From Gorsachius magnificus (taxonomy: Eukaryota; Chordata; Aves; Pelecaniformes; Ardeidae): DNA of 64,000 nt. The stretch is taken from assembly GCA_034008185.1 (NCBI GenBank), contig CM067084.1, forward strand, positions 67,056,612 through 67,120,611, in the 5' to 3' direction. The notes beneath the pieces are model-generated. The model searched no databases. It saw nothing but the letters and a program-made list of their open reading frames with translations, and had not been told where the DNA came from. Numbering within the stretch: position 1 is the first letter of the stretch; every line of letters begins with the position of its first letter. The position numbers and the translations under genes were made by a program. This document shows, one piece after another, positions 48,212 through 59,812 of the stretch.

Positions 48212-48808
48212 GTAGGTAGTCAGCACTGAATAAGAGAAAATTTGAATGACATCAGACAATTGAAATACTTTCTAAATAATGGATCCACATCCTGGCTATA
48301 CAAACTAAGAATGTATTCCTATTATTGCTGAACTCCTCAGGAGCTATGTTGAGCCCTCAGAAAGGCCCTTTCACATGGGAGCAGATGTGCAAAAGAAAGC
48401 ATTTAAAGAAAATTAACCTTTTTCCCCAGAGTTCTAGAGAGTAGATGTAAAATGGCAGCATGGGAACATAAACCGTAGTAACTGCTCTAACTCAGAAATG
48501 TGCTTTATATAAATACACTCAGAAGAACAGATGCTTATAAATGCACGGGTTATGTCTTATCCTTATTTTAACATGGGCCAAGATGAGACCCCTGCTTCTT
48601 TCTAGGAAAACAGAAGTTAAGAGGGGGAAAAAAAGAAAAACTATTAGGAAAAGGCCGGTATTTCTTTTCAACAGCGAAGATTTCTTTTAGGGCTGTTTTT
48701 CACTAGAACCCAAATTGCACATGCATATTTAGACCTGAGGTCTCCAGCCCAAACAGAGGGATAAGCCCCCATGCAAGAAGTAAGAAGGCACAGATCATTC
48801 CCTGTCAG
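48212..48808. other. unannotated DNA
   Basis: No gene or repeat seen. Confidence 0.5.
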
Positions 48809-48899
48809 CTACCAGCACCAGTGGCAGGTGCCCCGGGCTACTGCCCTCCCATGAGAAGAGGGAGAGGAGGGCAGCAGCCAGGCAGGGAGGTGCTGGTAG
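48809..48899. repeat. GC-rich nested inverted repeat, 91 bp
   Basis: The outer arms CTACCAGCACC (48809-48819) and GGTGCTGGTAG (48889-48899) pair perfectly. Inside them CTGCCCTCC (48841-48849) pairs with GGAGGGCAG (48866-48874) around a 16-nt loop. The two stems are separated by 21 and 14 unpaired bases. The size is close to that of a pre-miRNA, but the large internal loop argues against one. Confidence 0.7.
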
Positions 48900-48944
48900 G
48901 ATGAGGGTAATGTCGATAAGACTATGGTTACGCAGAGAGGGACA

Positions 48945-49115
48945 ATGGTCCAGTAGCTAATGCAGTAGCACAGAAGTTAAGATGCACGAATTAATTCTCT
49001 GCTCCATTACCCACCATTGCAGTGGTGCTGGGAAAACCACAAGATCCTGTGTTTTGACAATATTCAGGTGCCTGACTGCTACTGCTTTCAAGGGGAAAGA
49101 AACGCATAAATATTT
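48945..49115 (+). mobile_element. MIR-type SINE
   Basis: Sense order: caatggtccagtagctaatg (48944-48963) as the tRNA-like A-box side, then 'gcagtagcac', 'attctctgctccattaccca' (48995-49014) and 'gctgggaaaaccacaagatc' (49027-49046). This fits MIR, whose order is roughly 'gtggtctagtggttagagca ... ctctgccact ... gtgaccttgggcaagtc'. Highly diverged. Confidence 0.5.
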
Positions 49116-50257
49116 TTCAAATATCTGGAACGTGGTACCAAACTATTCCACCTCTGGGACACGGGCTGCCCTGCCTCCTTCTAGGGGTACCTGGGAATGA
49201 ATGTGTCAGGTAGAGGTGTTCAGCGTGCAGCTGGTGGGGATTGTGTTTAGCATCTCAGATGCCAGGTAGAAAGTACAGCTATGCATGTAGTTACTAGGCA
49301 TGAGTGAGCAGAGATGTCCTTAAGCACCAAGCTCTCCCCAGACCTCCTCCCACAGAGCTGTCTTGCTTATGAACACGCTTGGACCAAGTACAGTCTATGT
49401 AATAAATACCACCTGCCTTCAGCAGAGGACTTCTGGGGTCTTCCAGGGAGAACCCCAGGTTATTTCATCTGCCTGCTATCAGTCACACAGTCCAGTAAGG
49501 GCTGCTGCATACAAGGAGCTGACAGGGCCAGCAGAACATGGCAGTGACTGTCATTGCTGCCCCTGCTGTACCTTGAATCACAGTGTGCATGTCACACTGT
49601 GCAGGTCACTCACAGCAGAAAGCAAAGTGGTTGGATCACCTGGCTTTGAAGCCATTCACACTCAAAAGCACTATGAAGGCTATGCAGCCAGGCAGTCTGA
49701 GGAAAAGCCATATATTTTTGTCATAAATTTGTGGGTAACTGAAATAATACCCAACTCTTACTTTATCTGGCTCCTGTCTCACAAATGTCATAGTTTTTGA
49801 GGAGAGACTCAAGGAGAGGAAAGCCCTGACAATTTTTTGTCATCAAAGCTCATCAGATTGCTTGGGAAGCTTACCATTCAACACAGGAGACAGGCACGGT
49901 TAGTGGAGCTGATGGGATGTATCCCATAGAAGACAAAAGGGGCATGGCAGAGCTCTGCAGGATGCTAAGGTGAGGGGGCAGGTTTGCATCCCCGCAGACA
50001 CAGGAAGGGCAGTGGTGGTCCGTGAGGGTTGCTCCACCTGAGGGCCTGCAAGGTGGCGGGGGGGACTGTGCTGAGGGACCAGGGAGAGAGGTCACCCCCA
50101 GGGAAACCAGGCCGCTACAGTCGGGATGGGACAGAAGAGCCATCCATGTCTTCTACATTGTTTTTTTCTCCCCATCCCAGAGAGATGAGATATTCTTGGT
50201 GATTTATGTGATTTATGAGGAATTTGGGGAGGGCGGAGGTGTCAAAAATTTGACAGT
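49116..50257. other. unannotated DNA
   Basis: No gene or clear repeat. The 145-codon frame at 49363-49800 has no recognisable domain. A G-rich run (G7 at 50058-50064 with GGG at 50075 and 50082) might form a weak G-quadruplex. Confidence 0.45.
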
Positions 50258-50319
50258 TTGATGTCGGTTGGACATGATGATCTTAAAGGTCTTTTCCTAC
50301 CTAGACGATTCTATGATCA
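50258..50319 (+). mobile_element. CR1 3' tail, severely 5'-truncated
   Basis: Only the last ~60 bp remain: tcggttggacatgatgatct (50264-50283), taaaggtcttttcctaccta and the gattctatgatca tail. No ORF2 code is left. The start is approximate because the left edge is diffuse. Confidence 0.85.
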
Positions 50320-53300
50320 TTATGGGTTTTATAGGAGCAATGAGGTTGTAAAGAAAAAGCACAATTCTGTTTTCAATGCTGTAGCTATGGCAAATTGGGA
50401 AACAGAGTGAGACACAGATAAAATTCATATGATAGATAAATGGGTATTTCTATGAGAGTGTTCAAAAGAATTTTCTTTGTAAACAAGATAATCTTAAGAT
50501 GACCACGATCACAGCTTAAAATAAATAGTAATAAAATTTAGAATTTATTTGTGAACACGCAAGTATTTTATACTCTCCATAAACACTGCAAGCACAAAAA
50601 ATGAGAGTTCATTCATTTCCCAAGTATTTTTATTATTGCTTCTCTAGAACACCTGGGTTATTTTCTCATTCAGTTTAAGACCTTTCATCATCTCTTTATC
50701 TAATCTCAGAACAGCATGGGATCCTACTTCCACTCATCTATCTTACATGTTTAGTGGAAGCTGATAGCAAGATAGGGAGAGGAGTTAAAGATACGATTTT
50801 AATGAAAAGCAATGATCAAAATATTTGGTGCACTATTTGGAGTACAAAATGAAGGCTACAATTTAAAATGCTTCACAGGCTTTCTGTATGCTGTTGACTA
50901 GATAATGTCTACATAATAATGTACATTATCTTCTTGGCCACCAAGGTGGCAATTAGCCACATGGATGTTATTGTTCAGTTGTTTCAGCAAGATCCTGGAA
51001 TCACGAACTACAAGACAACCCTGAATGGCATTTGTTACAAGCTTTTCCTCCAATATATGAGACTACATGTACAGATTTCTTTTTAAATGGATTTGGGTTG
51101 CCTCTGGTTGTACAAAGAGATTGATTCCTATGAAGTGAGAAAGCTCTGGTGTATCGCTTTGTAAGGCTGACTTGACAACATGACAGACATGGCTTCATAT
51201 GAACACATTATTTATTAGTTTATGAGCAAAGTCGAACACTGTCATGTGCTGAGAGAAGAACGTGTCTCCTCTCTATAGGAAAACCTGGCTGTGCTGGTGA
51301 TCCCTGGGGTCATGCCACAGGAGCGATGCACAGCGGCTCTGTGTGAGGATTTTCCTTGCTCATTGTAGTGTTTCTCCATACTTTATTTTCTCTTTATGTA
51401 ATGAGTTGTAATTTATTTTTTTTCAGTCAAGGATTTCAAAAAATCTGCTTATATTAATGAAGAAAACTCATCGCTACCATAGAAAAAAGAGACATGGTTA
51501 ATACAAACAAGGACAAAGATGTTCGCGAGTCAGCTCCTCTTCTTCGGAGGGAAACTGGAACCCTATGGAAGGCATACATTTCATGTTAAAGCCCAGGAGA
51601 TAATTAATTCATAAAACTAGTGATTCAGATAACTACCTGAGCAGAAAACAACTCAGTACTACATAAAAAGGAATGTCTCACAGTGTTTGTTATAAACCCT
51701 ACCTTTTTCTGGAGCTGGAAGCAGTAGCCCTTGCAGGTGCCACCATCCCCATGGGACCCCCGGGCAGGGCTCTGCTGCCTTGCCTGTGCCCCTGCCTCCT
51801 GCCTGGGGACAGCCTTACCCCACTCCTTGGCAGAATGCAGCTCTGACCATCTCATTTTAATTACCTGGCACCAGAGTACTCGTGACATTACATTTTCTTC
51901 TAGATTGCATTTTTGGACATAACGCCTAAAGCCCATCTAGCAGCAGTTAGAGGCATATCTACACCAACATAAACATGTCGGTGCCATCTAATTCAGTTAA
52001 TTAACTGAAGCACTGTATCACCCTGATGTGACTATGTTGCTTCTGGGTCCAGAGTTCACAAGCTTGCAGTTATTTAAGATCCCTGCATCCCACTCCACTG
52101 TGAAGGTGGATATACTCTGTGTCTCTCATTAGTCTCAGCCAAAAACTTTGTTTCTGCAGCTTACCTAAGTTAGTTCTTCTATTATTTATTTGCTTTACTG
52201 CAGTGCACGTCCTCATGACTATACATCCTCATTATTGTTCTGTCCTTTTATAAAATCTCCACCAAGCTTTTTCTGCTGCTTAAAGATTGTGTAAAGGGCT
52301 CCTGAGTGTTGAATAACTGATCAGCTGATTTCTGAGCTTATTCCGAAGTGAGTAACTAAGAGCAGAGCCACTGTTGTACATAACTAATGAGAGAGAGAGC
52401 TTTCCTCTGGGTCTCATCTGCACTCCCATATAGTTTACCCTTATTGCCATCACTGCATTTGAAATGGAATTTTATTGCAGTGACTCCAATACTGTTAAAC
52501 TCACTACCACCACTGCCAGCCGCTGCCACCACCTTTGAATAACTAGATTTGAGAAGTGCAGATGGGATCGTTCACTAAATTGTCCCTTATTTTCTCTGAG
52601 CATTTGTTATTCATTGGTATTTTCTGAATAATCCAGATGAGTAACATTCGAGCTATAGACTGCTCACAAACCATCCACTCCCGCTATCAATGTTCATTAC
52701 TCCTGTTGTGTGACTTGGCTGCCTAAGTCTCTGCTCTTTGATTTTTAAACAGAAGAAAAACAACAAGGGAATAGGACCATGAATTTTCACATAAAGCATC
52801 ATTTTTGTTAAAGTTTGTTATTTCAAGACGTGTGCAGTTCAAATACCTGAGAGGATCTGTGTTTTCTTCTGAAAGGTCTCCTCGGCCCTCCCAGGGAGCT
52901 TACATTGACAACCCCGCCAGATTCACCATTCAGCAGTGGGTTTTTGCTTCCTTCATGTCTGAAGACATTTCTTGATATGAGGCAACTAAGAAATTATTAT
53001 GGTTATACGTTAGCAGCATGCATGCAGTGCTCTCTGCAAGGTGAAGAAAAGCTTGTGTGCTCTCAAGCTCCTCTGCTTTTTTCTTCTCACTCCATTAATC
53101 TAATAAAAGATGTTGCGTCTCCTTATAAACTCTATTCGCTTTCTAAAGGAACAGAAGGAAGCTGGGGAATTTGCATATTAAGAATAGAAATTTTGCATGA
53201 AGCTCCCCAAAGAGCAGATGAAAATGGGAGCATTTATTTGCAGCTGCCAGTGAAACGGAGAGATATGAAACTTTGTTAGTACTTCACCAGAAACTGGAAA

Positions 53301-55284
53301 TCAGTGGGGAGTGAGAGCCCTGAGAGCTCTTCCTGACACAGGGAGCAGATGAATGAAGGAGCCAGTACATTTAGAGATGCCATGAAACATTTGGAAATGC
53401 CAGGGAACTAGCAAGCATTAGAAGTCAGTGCTCTGGATTATCAAAAAGCCTGGAGAAAGGGAAATGAATGGAGCTAAGCTGTACGAAAGTGGTGGGGCTG
53501 TAGGTTTTTTTCCAATTCATTGTGTTTCCGATGAAGTAACATCAGAGTAACAATGTGGATGTAGCCAAAACTGTGAGCACAATTAAATATCTGCATCAGT
53601 TTCTGGGTTCGAAGAGATTAAGAGGAAAGGGCTCTGATTTCGTCCACCTAGAGCAAGAAGAAAACTAAGGGTGTTTGAAAAAGTGGCTCAGCAATGTGTC
53701 CTTGACAGTTGGAATTGATTTGGGTTTGAAAATGTATTTTCCCTGTGATGTGGCAAGATGTTGGGAAATGAGGAGAGCAGAAGTTAGATAAAAACTGAAT
53801 GCTTCAAGAGACGTGGATGTGCTACGACAAGCTGGGGGCCATCATTTGTTTGTTGTACAAAGCAGCACTTGCCCAAAGCAGGGGATGTGAGGGGATGCAG
53901 GGCTACGAAGCACCGCCAGGCCATGGCTGAGCACCGCTGGCAGAGAGCTGCTCCTCTTGCTCACGTGCTCCTTCCTCTTCCTCAGCCCACACTAAGGTCA
54001 GTGACTGCTCCTCCATTTCCACGCAGGTCAGTCATGAAATCATCCCGTCATTACCCTTTACTACTGCGGGAACAGTGTCCCTGCGGCAGCTGAAAAATGA
54101 ATAATCATCAAAATTAATAAATTTGGAGGTAGGTGACCAACTGTTCGCATATTTTCTGTGATCACATGCAATACAGGAGGTTTTAAAGACATTTTCCCAC
54201 CTTGTTTTCAAGCTATGTGAATCTATTCCTCGCAGAAAGGTTTGTCTTTCTGCCTGGGAGAGTAACATAAGAGTTTATGAGTTGATTTCTTCTCCAGACA
54301 AAACAGAAGATCTTGTTTCTCTCAGGGATGTCTCAGCTGAAATATATGGCATATTTCAGTTTGCGTTTACCTAAATTTGATGGCAACTTTAGAGATGCCA
54401 GGGTAAAGACTGTCTTAATATAGCTTCATATTGTCATCTGAATGATCTTAAAAGAAAACTGTACATATAGAAGCCACACCTGCATGGAAAAGGTGTGCAG
54501 TAAAATTCTCAATGATGTTGTCATGACAACCATGAAAGTCAGTAGATCACCAGTTAAAATCATCCATGATTTGAAGCTTCTCCCGATAAAATGGAAGCTG
54601 ACTACTCTGACATATGATGAGTTTGTAAGAGTGAGGTGTGTTGCCTTTCCATAAGAGATTGAACCTTTCTGTGAGAGATATTTTAAAAATTGCATGTTGA
54701 TATAGTTGAAGATCACAAGTGGCAAGTGATGCATTGCACCACAACTAAATGACTCAAATCTCCAGCAATTAAACTGAAATGAAGTAGTTCCTAAGTTTTC
54801 TAGAAACATAATCTGCCATATAAAACTGAAAGTTTTTATGGAGAACTCCCCATCTTGCCACTGAATGCATCATAAATAAATGAAAGAATTATCCTAGCTC
54901 TGAGTGGTTCACAATTCTTCAAGATCAGTTTATACAAAAGTGTAGAGGTTTTAAACAGCCAAAAATATTCAAGTTATTTAGCAATCTGGTATCAGATAAA
55001 CATGGAAAGTGGAAAGCAATTTTAACCAGAACTCATTGACTTGCAATGAGGCTTGTGCGGGAGACAGATGTTCCATTTCACAAAGGATTTTGTGGTTTCC
55101 AATCCTGACTTTGTTCTGAATCTAAATGAAATATAATAAAATATGGAAAGGAAAACATTGAAAAGTTTTAATTTCAGGTTCATAAAAACATTTTTGTTTG
55201 CTTTTACCTATTTTTATTTTCCCCTTTGCAACATGAGTTATCTCTCCCCCTCATCCTTGGCTATGTCCCTGTCAGTGATCTCTC
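50320..55284. other. unannotated DNA
   Basis: About 5 kb with no gene or confident repeat. A GC-rich patch lies at 51720-51830, and a moderately CpG-containing patch at 53870-54095 overlaps a 74-codon frame that I do not recognise. A splice-acceptor-like T-run ends in cag at 51424-51426, but no frame stays open behind it. Confidence 0.45.
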
Positions 55285-55850
55285 TTAACCCCTGGCTAGT
55301 CTTTTCCTCTTCCTAATCTCTTCATTTGAATACTCACTCACCAATTCAGTTATTGCTCTTCTTAATCCTCTAAGACCTCTTCTGTCAAAGCTTTTATAGA
55401 CCTTTAATAAGTCTTGCTCCATCACCAGTTCTCCACCCTCATTCTCTGAAGCCTGGCAGCTTTTGAACACTGTCAAGCTGCACCCTTCTTCTCCAAAGCT
55501 TATGCTTTCTTCACTTTGCCTGCCTTCTAACTCCTGCTTTATAGCAAAGAAGTCCTCTGTGGTTACAACAGGTTCTCCTTTCCTTCTCTTGCCAACTATA
55601 ACCAGTCTCTCAGTTGCAAACACAAATATAATTGCCGCGTTACCTTGACTCATTAAACCTACTTCTCTAACAAAGCCCTCTCTGACCACCTACACTGACA
55701 GGGCTGACTTATCTTTGCATCCATCACTATCTCTGCAACCCACCCTGTGGCACAGTTTTCATGGCAATGAAATGGAGGACCTCTGCTAAAATACAGCACA
55801 AATTTCACTTGCCAGTTCCATAGTTTTCCAAAGATGCATTTCACTTTAAT
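55285..55850 (-). other. region with a charged 134-codon open frame, not supported as a gene
   Basis: The minus strand is open from 55689 to 55285. The peptide is rich in Glu, Arg and Lys with a basic end (RKRKRLARG) and no domain I recognise. The plus strand is pyrimidine-rich here, which removes stop codons from the opposite strand and is enough to explain the frame. No splice, promoter or polyadenylation signal ties it to a gene. Confidence 0.2.
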
Positions 55851-55866
55851 ATTGTCAGCTGACAAT
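55851..55866. repeat. 16-bp perfect palindrome
   Basis: ATTGTCAGCTGACAAT reads the same on both strands. Its central 12 bases TGTCAGCTGACA are identical to the centre of the palindrome at 48035-48048. The core CAGCTG is an E-box. Whether any protein binds is unknown. Confidence 0.9.
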
Positions 55867-55989
55867 TTTCAAGTTATGGATGAGCGGAAGATTATACAGG
55901 GATAAGCATCTCATCAGTTTTACTCGGAATATTCTGAGTACTATGCCACTGCCAAGGCTCACAGCACAACATGCTTAGACCCTAAATTC

Positions 55990-56095
55990 ACAAAATAGAG
56001 AGAAAAAGGAGTATGAAAAGATACTTACCTACAGTCACACAGCAGCTCTGTACCAGATTGCTTTACACCCTGCCAGAGTCCTGACTCAAATATAC
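55990..56095 (-). mobile_element. possible MIR-type SINE, reversed
   Basis: The phrase acttacctacagtcacacag (56023-56042) followed by cagctctgtaccagattgct and gccagagtcctgactcaa resembles antisense MIR ('cttgcccaaggtcacacagc ... gtggcagag ... gtcctgactcc'). The match is short. Confidence 0.42.
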
Positions 56096-56969
56096 ACAAG
56101 GAATAGAGCCCTGTATGCATAGATTAACGTATCATCCTACCAACTCTCCACAAAGTTCAGGAAAATAAAAAGAAATATTTTTAAGCTTCTACAATCCATT
56201 GCTGAGAGCATTCTTGGAAGTAAAACCCTTGTTTCAGCATTTATTTTATGCCACAGCTCCTTCAGGGGCAGATTTGTAAAAATGCCCAGGCATCTAACAA
56301 TGCTGACAGGTTTCCAATTACATTTCTAAAGGTGCTTTTATAAATTCTGTCATGCAGTTCTCTGTAGCATGTAGGACCTACATTTATTTCCTTTGCTCTA
56401 GTCTTCCCTTCGTTTCTTCAGTATCATTTTGTTAATTTTGTCTATTTATTTTTTGCAAAATATTATTTGGCTCTTGAGAGCAAGGTAGTCCCATAATACT
56501 AAATAGGACTTTCAGAGTTTCAGGAAACCCGAGAAGAAATATGTCCATCAGGCCCTTCCCTATCAGCAGAAGGAAATCTGACCTCACAAAAATAACACTG
56601 ATGAACGTCAGGATGGTCTGAGGCTTGAGGTGTAAACGTCACTGCTGTGGCAGGGCTGTATAGCGATGAACTCCCTAAATCAGAGTTGTAGGTGATCAAA
56701 AATAAGGAATGGGTCCCGGTGTAGAAGGTTTGTACACAATTTTCTACAGTGCCACATTATGTACAGTTGTGCTACCTTCTTAAGCAAAGGTGTTTTGGCT
56801 CCTCAGTGTCAAAACTCAGTACTGTGCCTGTGGTAACTAGTGGTCCAGGTTTTCGGTCCAAATTGCCTAGGACTGCATGGCTCAAGGGAGGCATCTTGGC
56901 TTCCCATAGTACTGAGAACCCGGTAGCTTCAAATGGAAGTGCCTCTGGTTTATGTGGAGCTGATGTTAG
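56096..56969. other. unannotated DNA
   Basis: No gene or clear repeat. The left part of a 144-codon frame (56749-57183) lies here; its peptide is unrecognised. Confidence 0.45.
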
Positions 56970-57290
56970 CTCCCCCGGGGACTCAGCAAGCCGTAACACA
57001 ATGCAGCTGCCTAGTCTGCGTGTCAGCTATGTTGTAAGGTTTATGCATTATACGCGATGCTGGAAGAGGGTATATTCTTTGAAACCTTCAGTTGAAAGCT
57101 TCTCCGGGAATGCAGGGAATGATGATGAGTATTCCACCAGAGCTACTGTCTTCCTCCAAAGCAGCACTGTGCTGATTTGGTGATGTGCGCACGGAGGAGG
57201 AAGGGCTGTGCTGTCCCGATGTGCACGGCTGTCGCTACTTCTGGCACCAGATAGCAGCAGAAAACAGCTTGTAATGGGGCTGTGTCGAGA
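56970..57290. promoter_or_regulatory. locally CpG-enriched stretch
   Basis: By hand I count about 12 CpG in 320 bp, including ccgggg, tacgcgatg, tgcgcacgg and gtcgct. The surrounding DNA has very few. Observed over expected is roughly one half, below a classical CpG island but well above background. It might be an orphan CpG patch, an exon or an unmethylated regulatory site. The overlapping open frames are unrecognised. Confidence 0.3.
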
Positions 57291-58342
57291 TTTGGTGAGC
57301 AACTTAAATGGTCAGATCTTCTCTTGCCTGTGCAGGGAGGAAAATGGGAAGTAATTAACTCCAAGCCAAAACCCATGCCATTGCCTTCACGGTGGCAGTG
57401 TTGGCAATGTATCGGTGTGGCTCATTTATAATAAGTAGCAGCAGTCTCCGTCCATGTCCTGGCTGGGCACTTTAGCAGTGAGGTTTGGATTAAATAGTGT
57501 CATACAAGCACTGCTGCCCCCAGCATCTGATGGCTTTGATGTAAATTAAACAGGAAGCCGTTGCTCTCCATACTGGGCTGATGTGCAGGGAAAGTGAGAT
57601 CTGTGGAGATGGGATTCAATTGTGGGAACTTTGTGGGTGTTAAATGAACCTGCTTTGGAGGGCTGCCAAGGGAGGAGATGCAGGAAAATCTGATGAGAGA
57701 TACCAGGCATGAGAGTTAATTGTGTTTCGGAGGTTGGCGAAAAAGCTAAAATTAAACCATTATCAAAGAAAAGCCTTGGACAGTTTGTTTTAAAACAGAG
57801 TTAATGGCTGGAGCCTGCAGAAAACCTAATTAAAAGGGAAAAGAAAACAAATGAGGTTTAGGAATGTGGCAGTGCATTCAGAAACAGTTTTCTATATGGA
57901 TTTTCTGCTGTCCCCTGCTGTATTTCTGTGACTAAAAAAGCCATTATGGCAAAGCACATTTAAAAAGGGATTGTAGCTAGGTAAGAGCAAGGTATTTTGC
58001 ATAGGGTTGCAGCATGAAGATCCATTGCTTATTTTGATCATGAAAGGACAGCTAGAAAACAGACTTTTATTTTAGAGGTGATTTTGAAGCAAAGGTCCCA
58101 GATGCTCTGAGCTTCAGGTCACAGGGCCACGGCAAGATCAAGGCTGCCAAAAAAAATGGAGCAAAATGTAAACACTACAGCCAGCCTGCGATGGAATATA
58201 TGCACCATCCTTTTCCTAAGCCCTGTGACTATGGGTGGAAGTTATACCATCTAACTTTACATGTCTGTACCCCAGATGTTTACATCTAACCACATCATCA
58301 TGACCTACCTTTTATCCGAATAAAAGAGAAAGGCATTTTCAA
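57291..58342. other. unannotated DNA, TAATTA-type motifs
   Basis: No gene seen. The part 57700-57880 carries several homeodomain-like cores (gttaatt, cctaattaaaa, gagttaatgg) and no recognisable repeat. This would fit a conserved noncoding element, but conservation cannot be judged from one sequence. Confidence 0.3.
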
Positions 58343-58398
58343 GGTGTGATTCATCTGACCTGGTTAGATACCTACTTTAGGATGACGTGAATCACACC
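58343..58398. repeat. inverted repeat with 11-bp perfect arms
   Basis: GGTGTGATTCA (58343-58353) and TGAATCACACC (58388-58398) are perfect reverse complements around 34 bp that include gttagatacctactttagg. It is followed by a 'ccattgacttatt' phrase. It resembles the repeat suspected at 25090-25385 and could be a small palindromic DNA element. Confidence 0.6.
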
Positions 58399-59379
58399 CA
58401 AAAAGTGCTTGTCTCCATTGACTTATTAAAGGAATCTGGATAAATAGCTTTGATGTAATTATACTTACATTCAGTCACATTTAACACAACACTGTGAATC
58501 ACCTGGAAGGGATATTTAGCATGGATTTGAGCTAGTTTCTGTTCTGACTTCCTCAGAAATACAAGCCCTAGAGAGAAGCAAGGACTGCTTTTCCTTACTG
58601 TAGTGCTCTTCACCTTCTGTGCTCAGTGGGGCACAAAACAGTTTCCAGTGAAAGTTTAGCCAAAATTTGAGATTTCTTGTGAGTTCCTCAGTTGCCTAGA
58701 AATACCCCTCATCTTCAAATACATATCTGCCTTCCTGTCCTGGTCCTGCATAAGGCTCACCCTATGACTTAAGAGTCCTCAAATTCAGCCTTATACAATT
58801 GCCTAGGTCAGCCCTAAGATCGTGCTGTGTTTGTGAAATTTGCATGGGAATTTTGCTGGCAGAAAAAGTGGTTTGGCCTACCCAAAATTCACATACTGAC
58901 TATTTTATAGACTTCCATGGTGAGAGGGGTTATAACTGGTTATCAAAATTGTTTTCCTTCTTAAGTCACTCACTATTATGCACCAGTGTAATTTTATCCG
59001 TTGGTTGGAGTTGTTCTCCACATTCTAAGGAACATATTACAGCACCAGTGTCATGCATAGACAACTGTTTCCCTATCTGCCCTGAATCACTGTGGATTAC
59101 AAGTCTTCCACATGGATGAAGATAAATAATGGATGTTTCTGAATGCACCAAATCAGAGTGAAATGAGAAACAGAGGAATTAGATGACATGGAAGACGAGC
59201 AGACCATCTAATATATTGACCTGTGTCTGATACAGGCCAGCATGAGCTGTTTCAAGATCAAGCAAAAGAAAGCTTCTAATAGAGAACTATAGAATTACAG
59301 GTCAAGGCTTTTTATCTCCCATGGTTACTGGCTATTGCAGATCTTGGGCCAGGAGACAGTTATAACCTTAATGTTCCTG
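58399..59379. other. unannotated DNA
   Basis: No gene or clear repeat. The 106-codon frame 58799-59119 is not recognisable. Confidence 0.5.
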
Positions 59380-59812
59380 TCCTAATTTAAGGTTCCTATT
59401 CTTCAGTTCTGCCCAACTTTTGGATTCAGAAATCTTTCTAGGAATTAATTCCACTATTAAATTATTTATTACAAGAAAATGTTTCCCTTTATCAGCTTTA
59501 AACGGGTTGCCTTCAGTTTCATTGGATGACCCATAGTTCTCATGTTTTGAGGTGAGGCTACACACATGCTCATTCTTTGCCATTCATTGCTTTGTACACC
59601 TCCATCAGGCCACTGCTTATTGAGGTCCCTGATAAAGTAATCCATCTAATTCTTATTAGATGCCCCTCATAAATTCTTCCTGTGCTTAATAATTTTCATT
59701 GCCTGTTTCTAAGCCTCCTTCAATTTCTTATGTGTCTTGAGCTCACACACTATTCAAAGTGAGTATATAATGGTATTTTCTCAGTTATAGTATCACCTGG
59801 CTTCCCATTTCC
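59380..59812 (-). mobile_element. old CR1/L3-like LINE fragment, reversed
   Basis: The plus strand is antisense to the late ORF2 region of old amniote CR1. Landmarks are ttaattccactattaaatta (59444-59463), gaaaatgtttccctttatca (59475-59494), ttcattgctttgtacacctc (59583-59602) and the worn 'tcaaagtgagtatataatgg' (59754-59773). Order and spacing are collinear with the family. Many stops and indels; no tail visible. Confidence 0.58.

Noticed and set aside
49363..49800. 145-codon open frame, plus strand
   Set aside because: Peptide unrecognised; the frame runs from unique DNA with no gene signals.
50041..50090. G-quadruplex
   Set aside because: Only G7 plus two GGG runs with a 10-base loop; weak and not supported by further runs.
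55285..55689. Charged 134-codon open frame, minus strand, considered as a real small protein
   Set aside because: The opposite strand is pyrimidine-rich, which suppresses stops. No family match; kept only as a low-confidence region note.
56749..57183. 144-codon open frame, plus strand
   Set aside because: Peptide unrecognised. It overlaps the CpG-rich patch, where stop codons are rarer, which explains its length.
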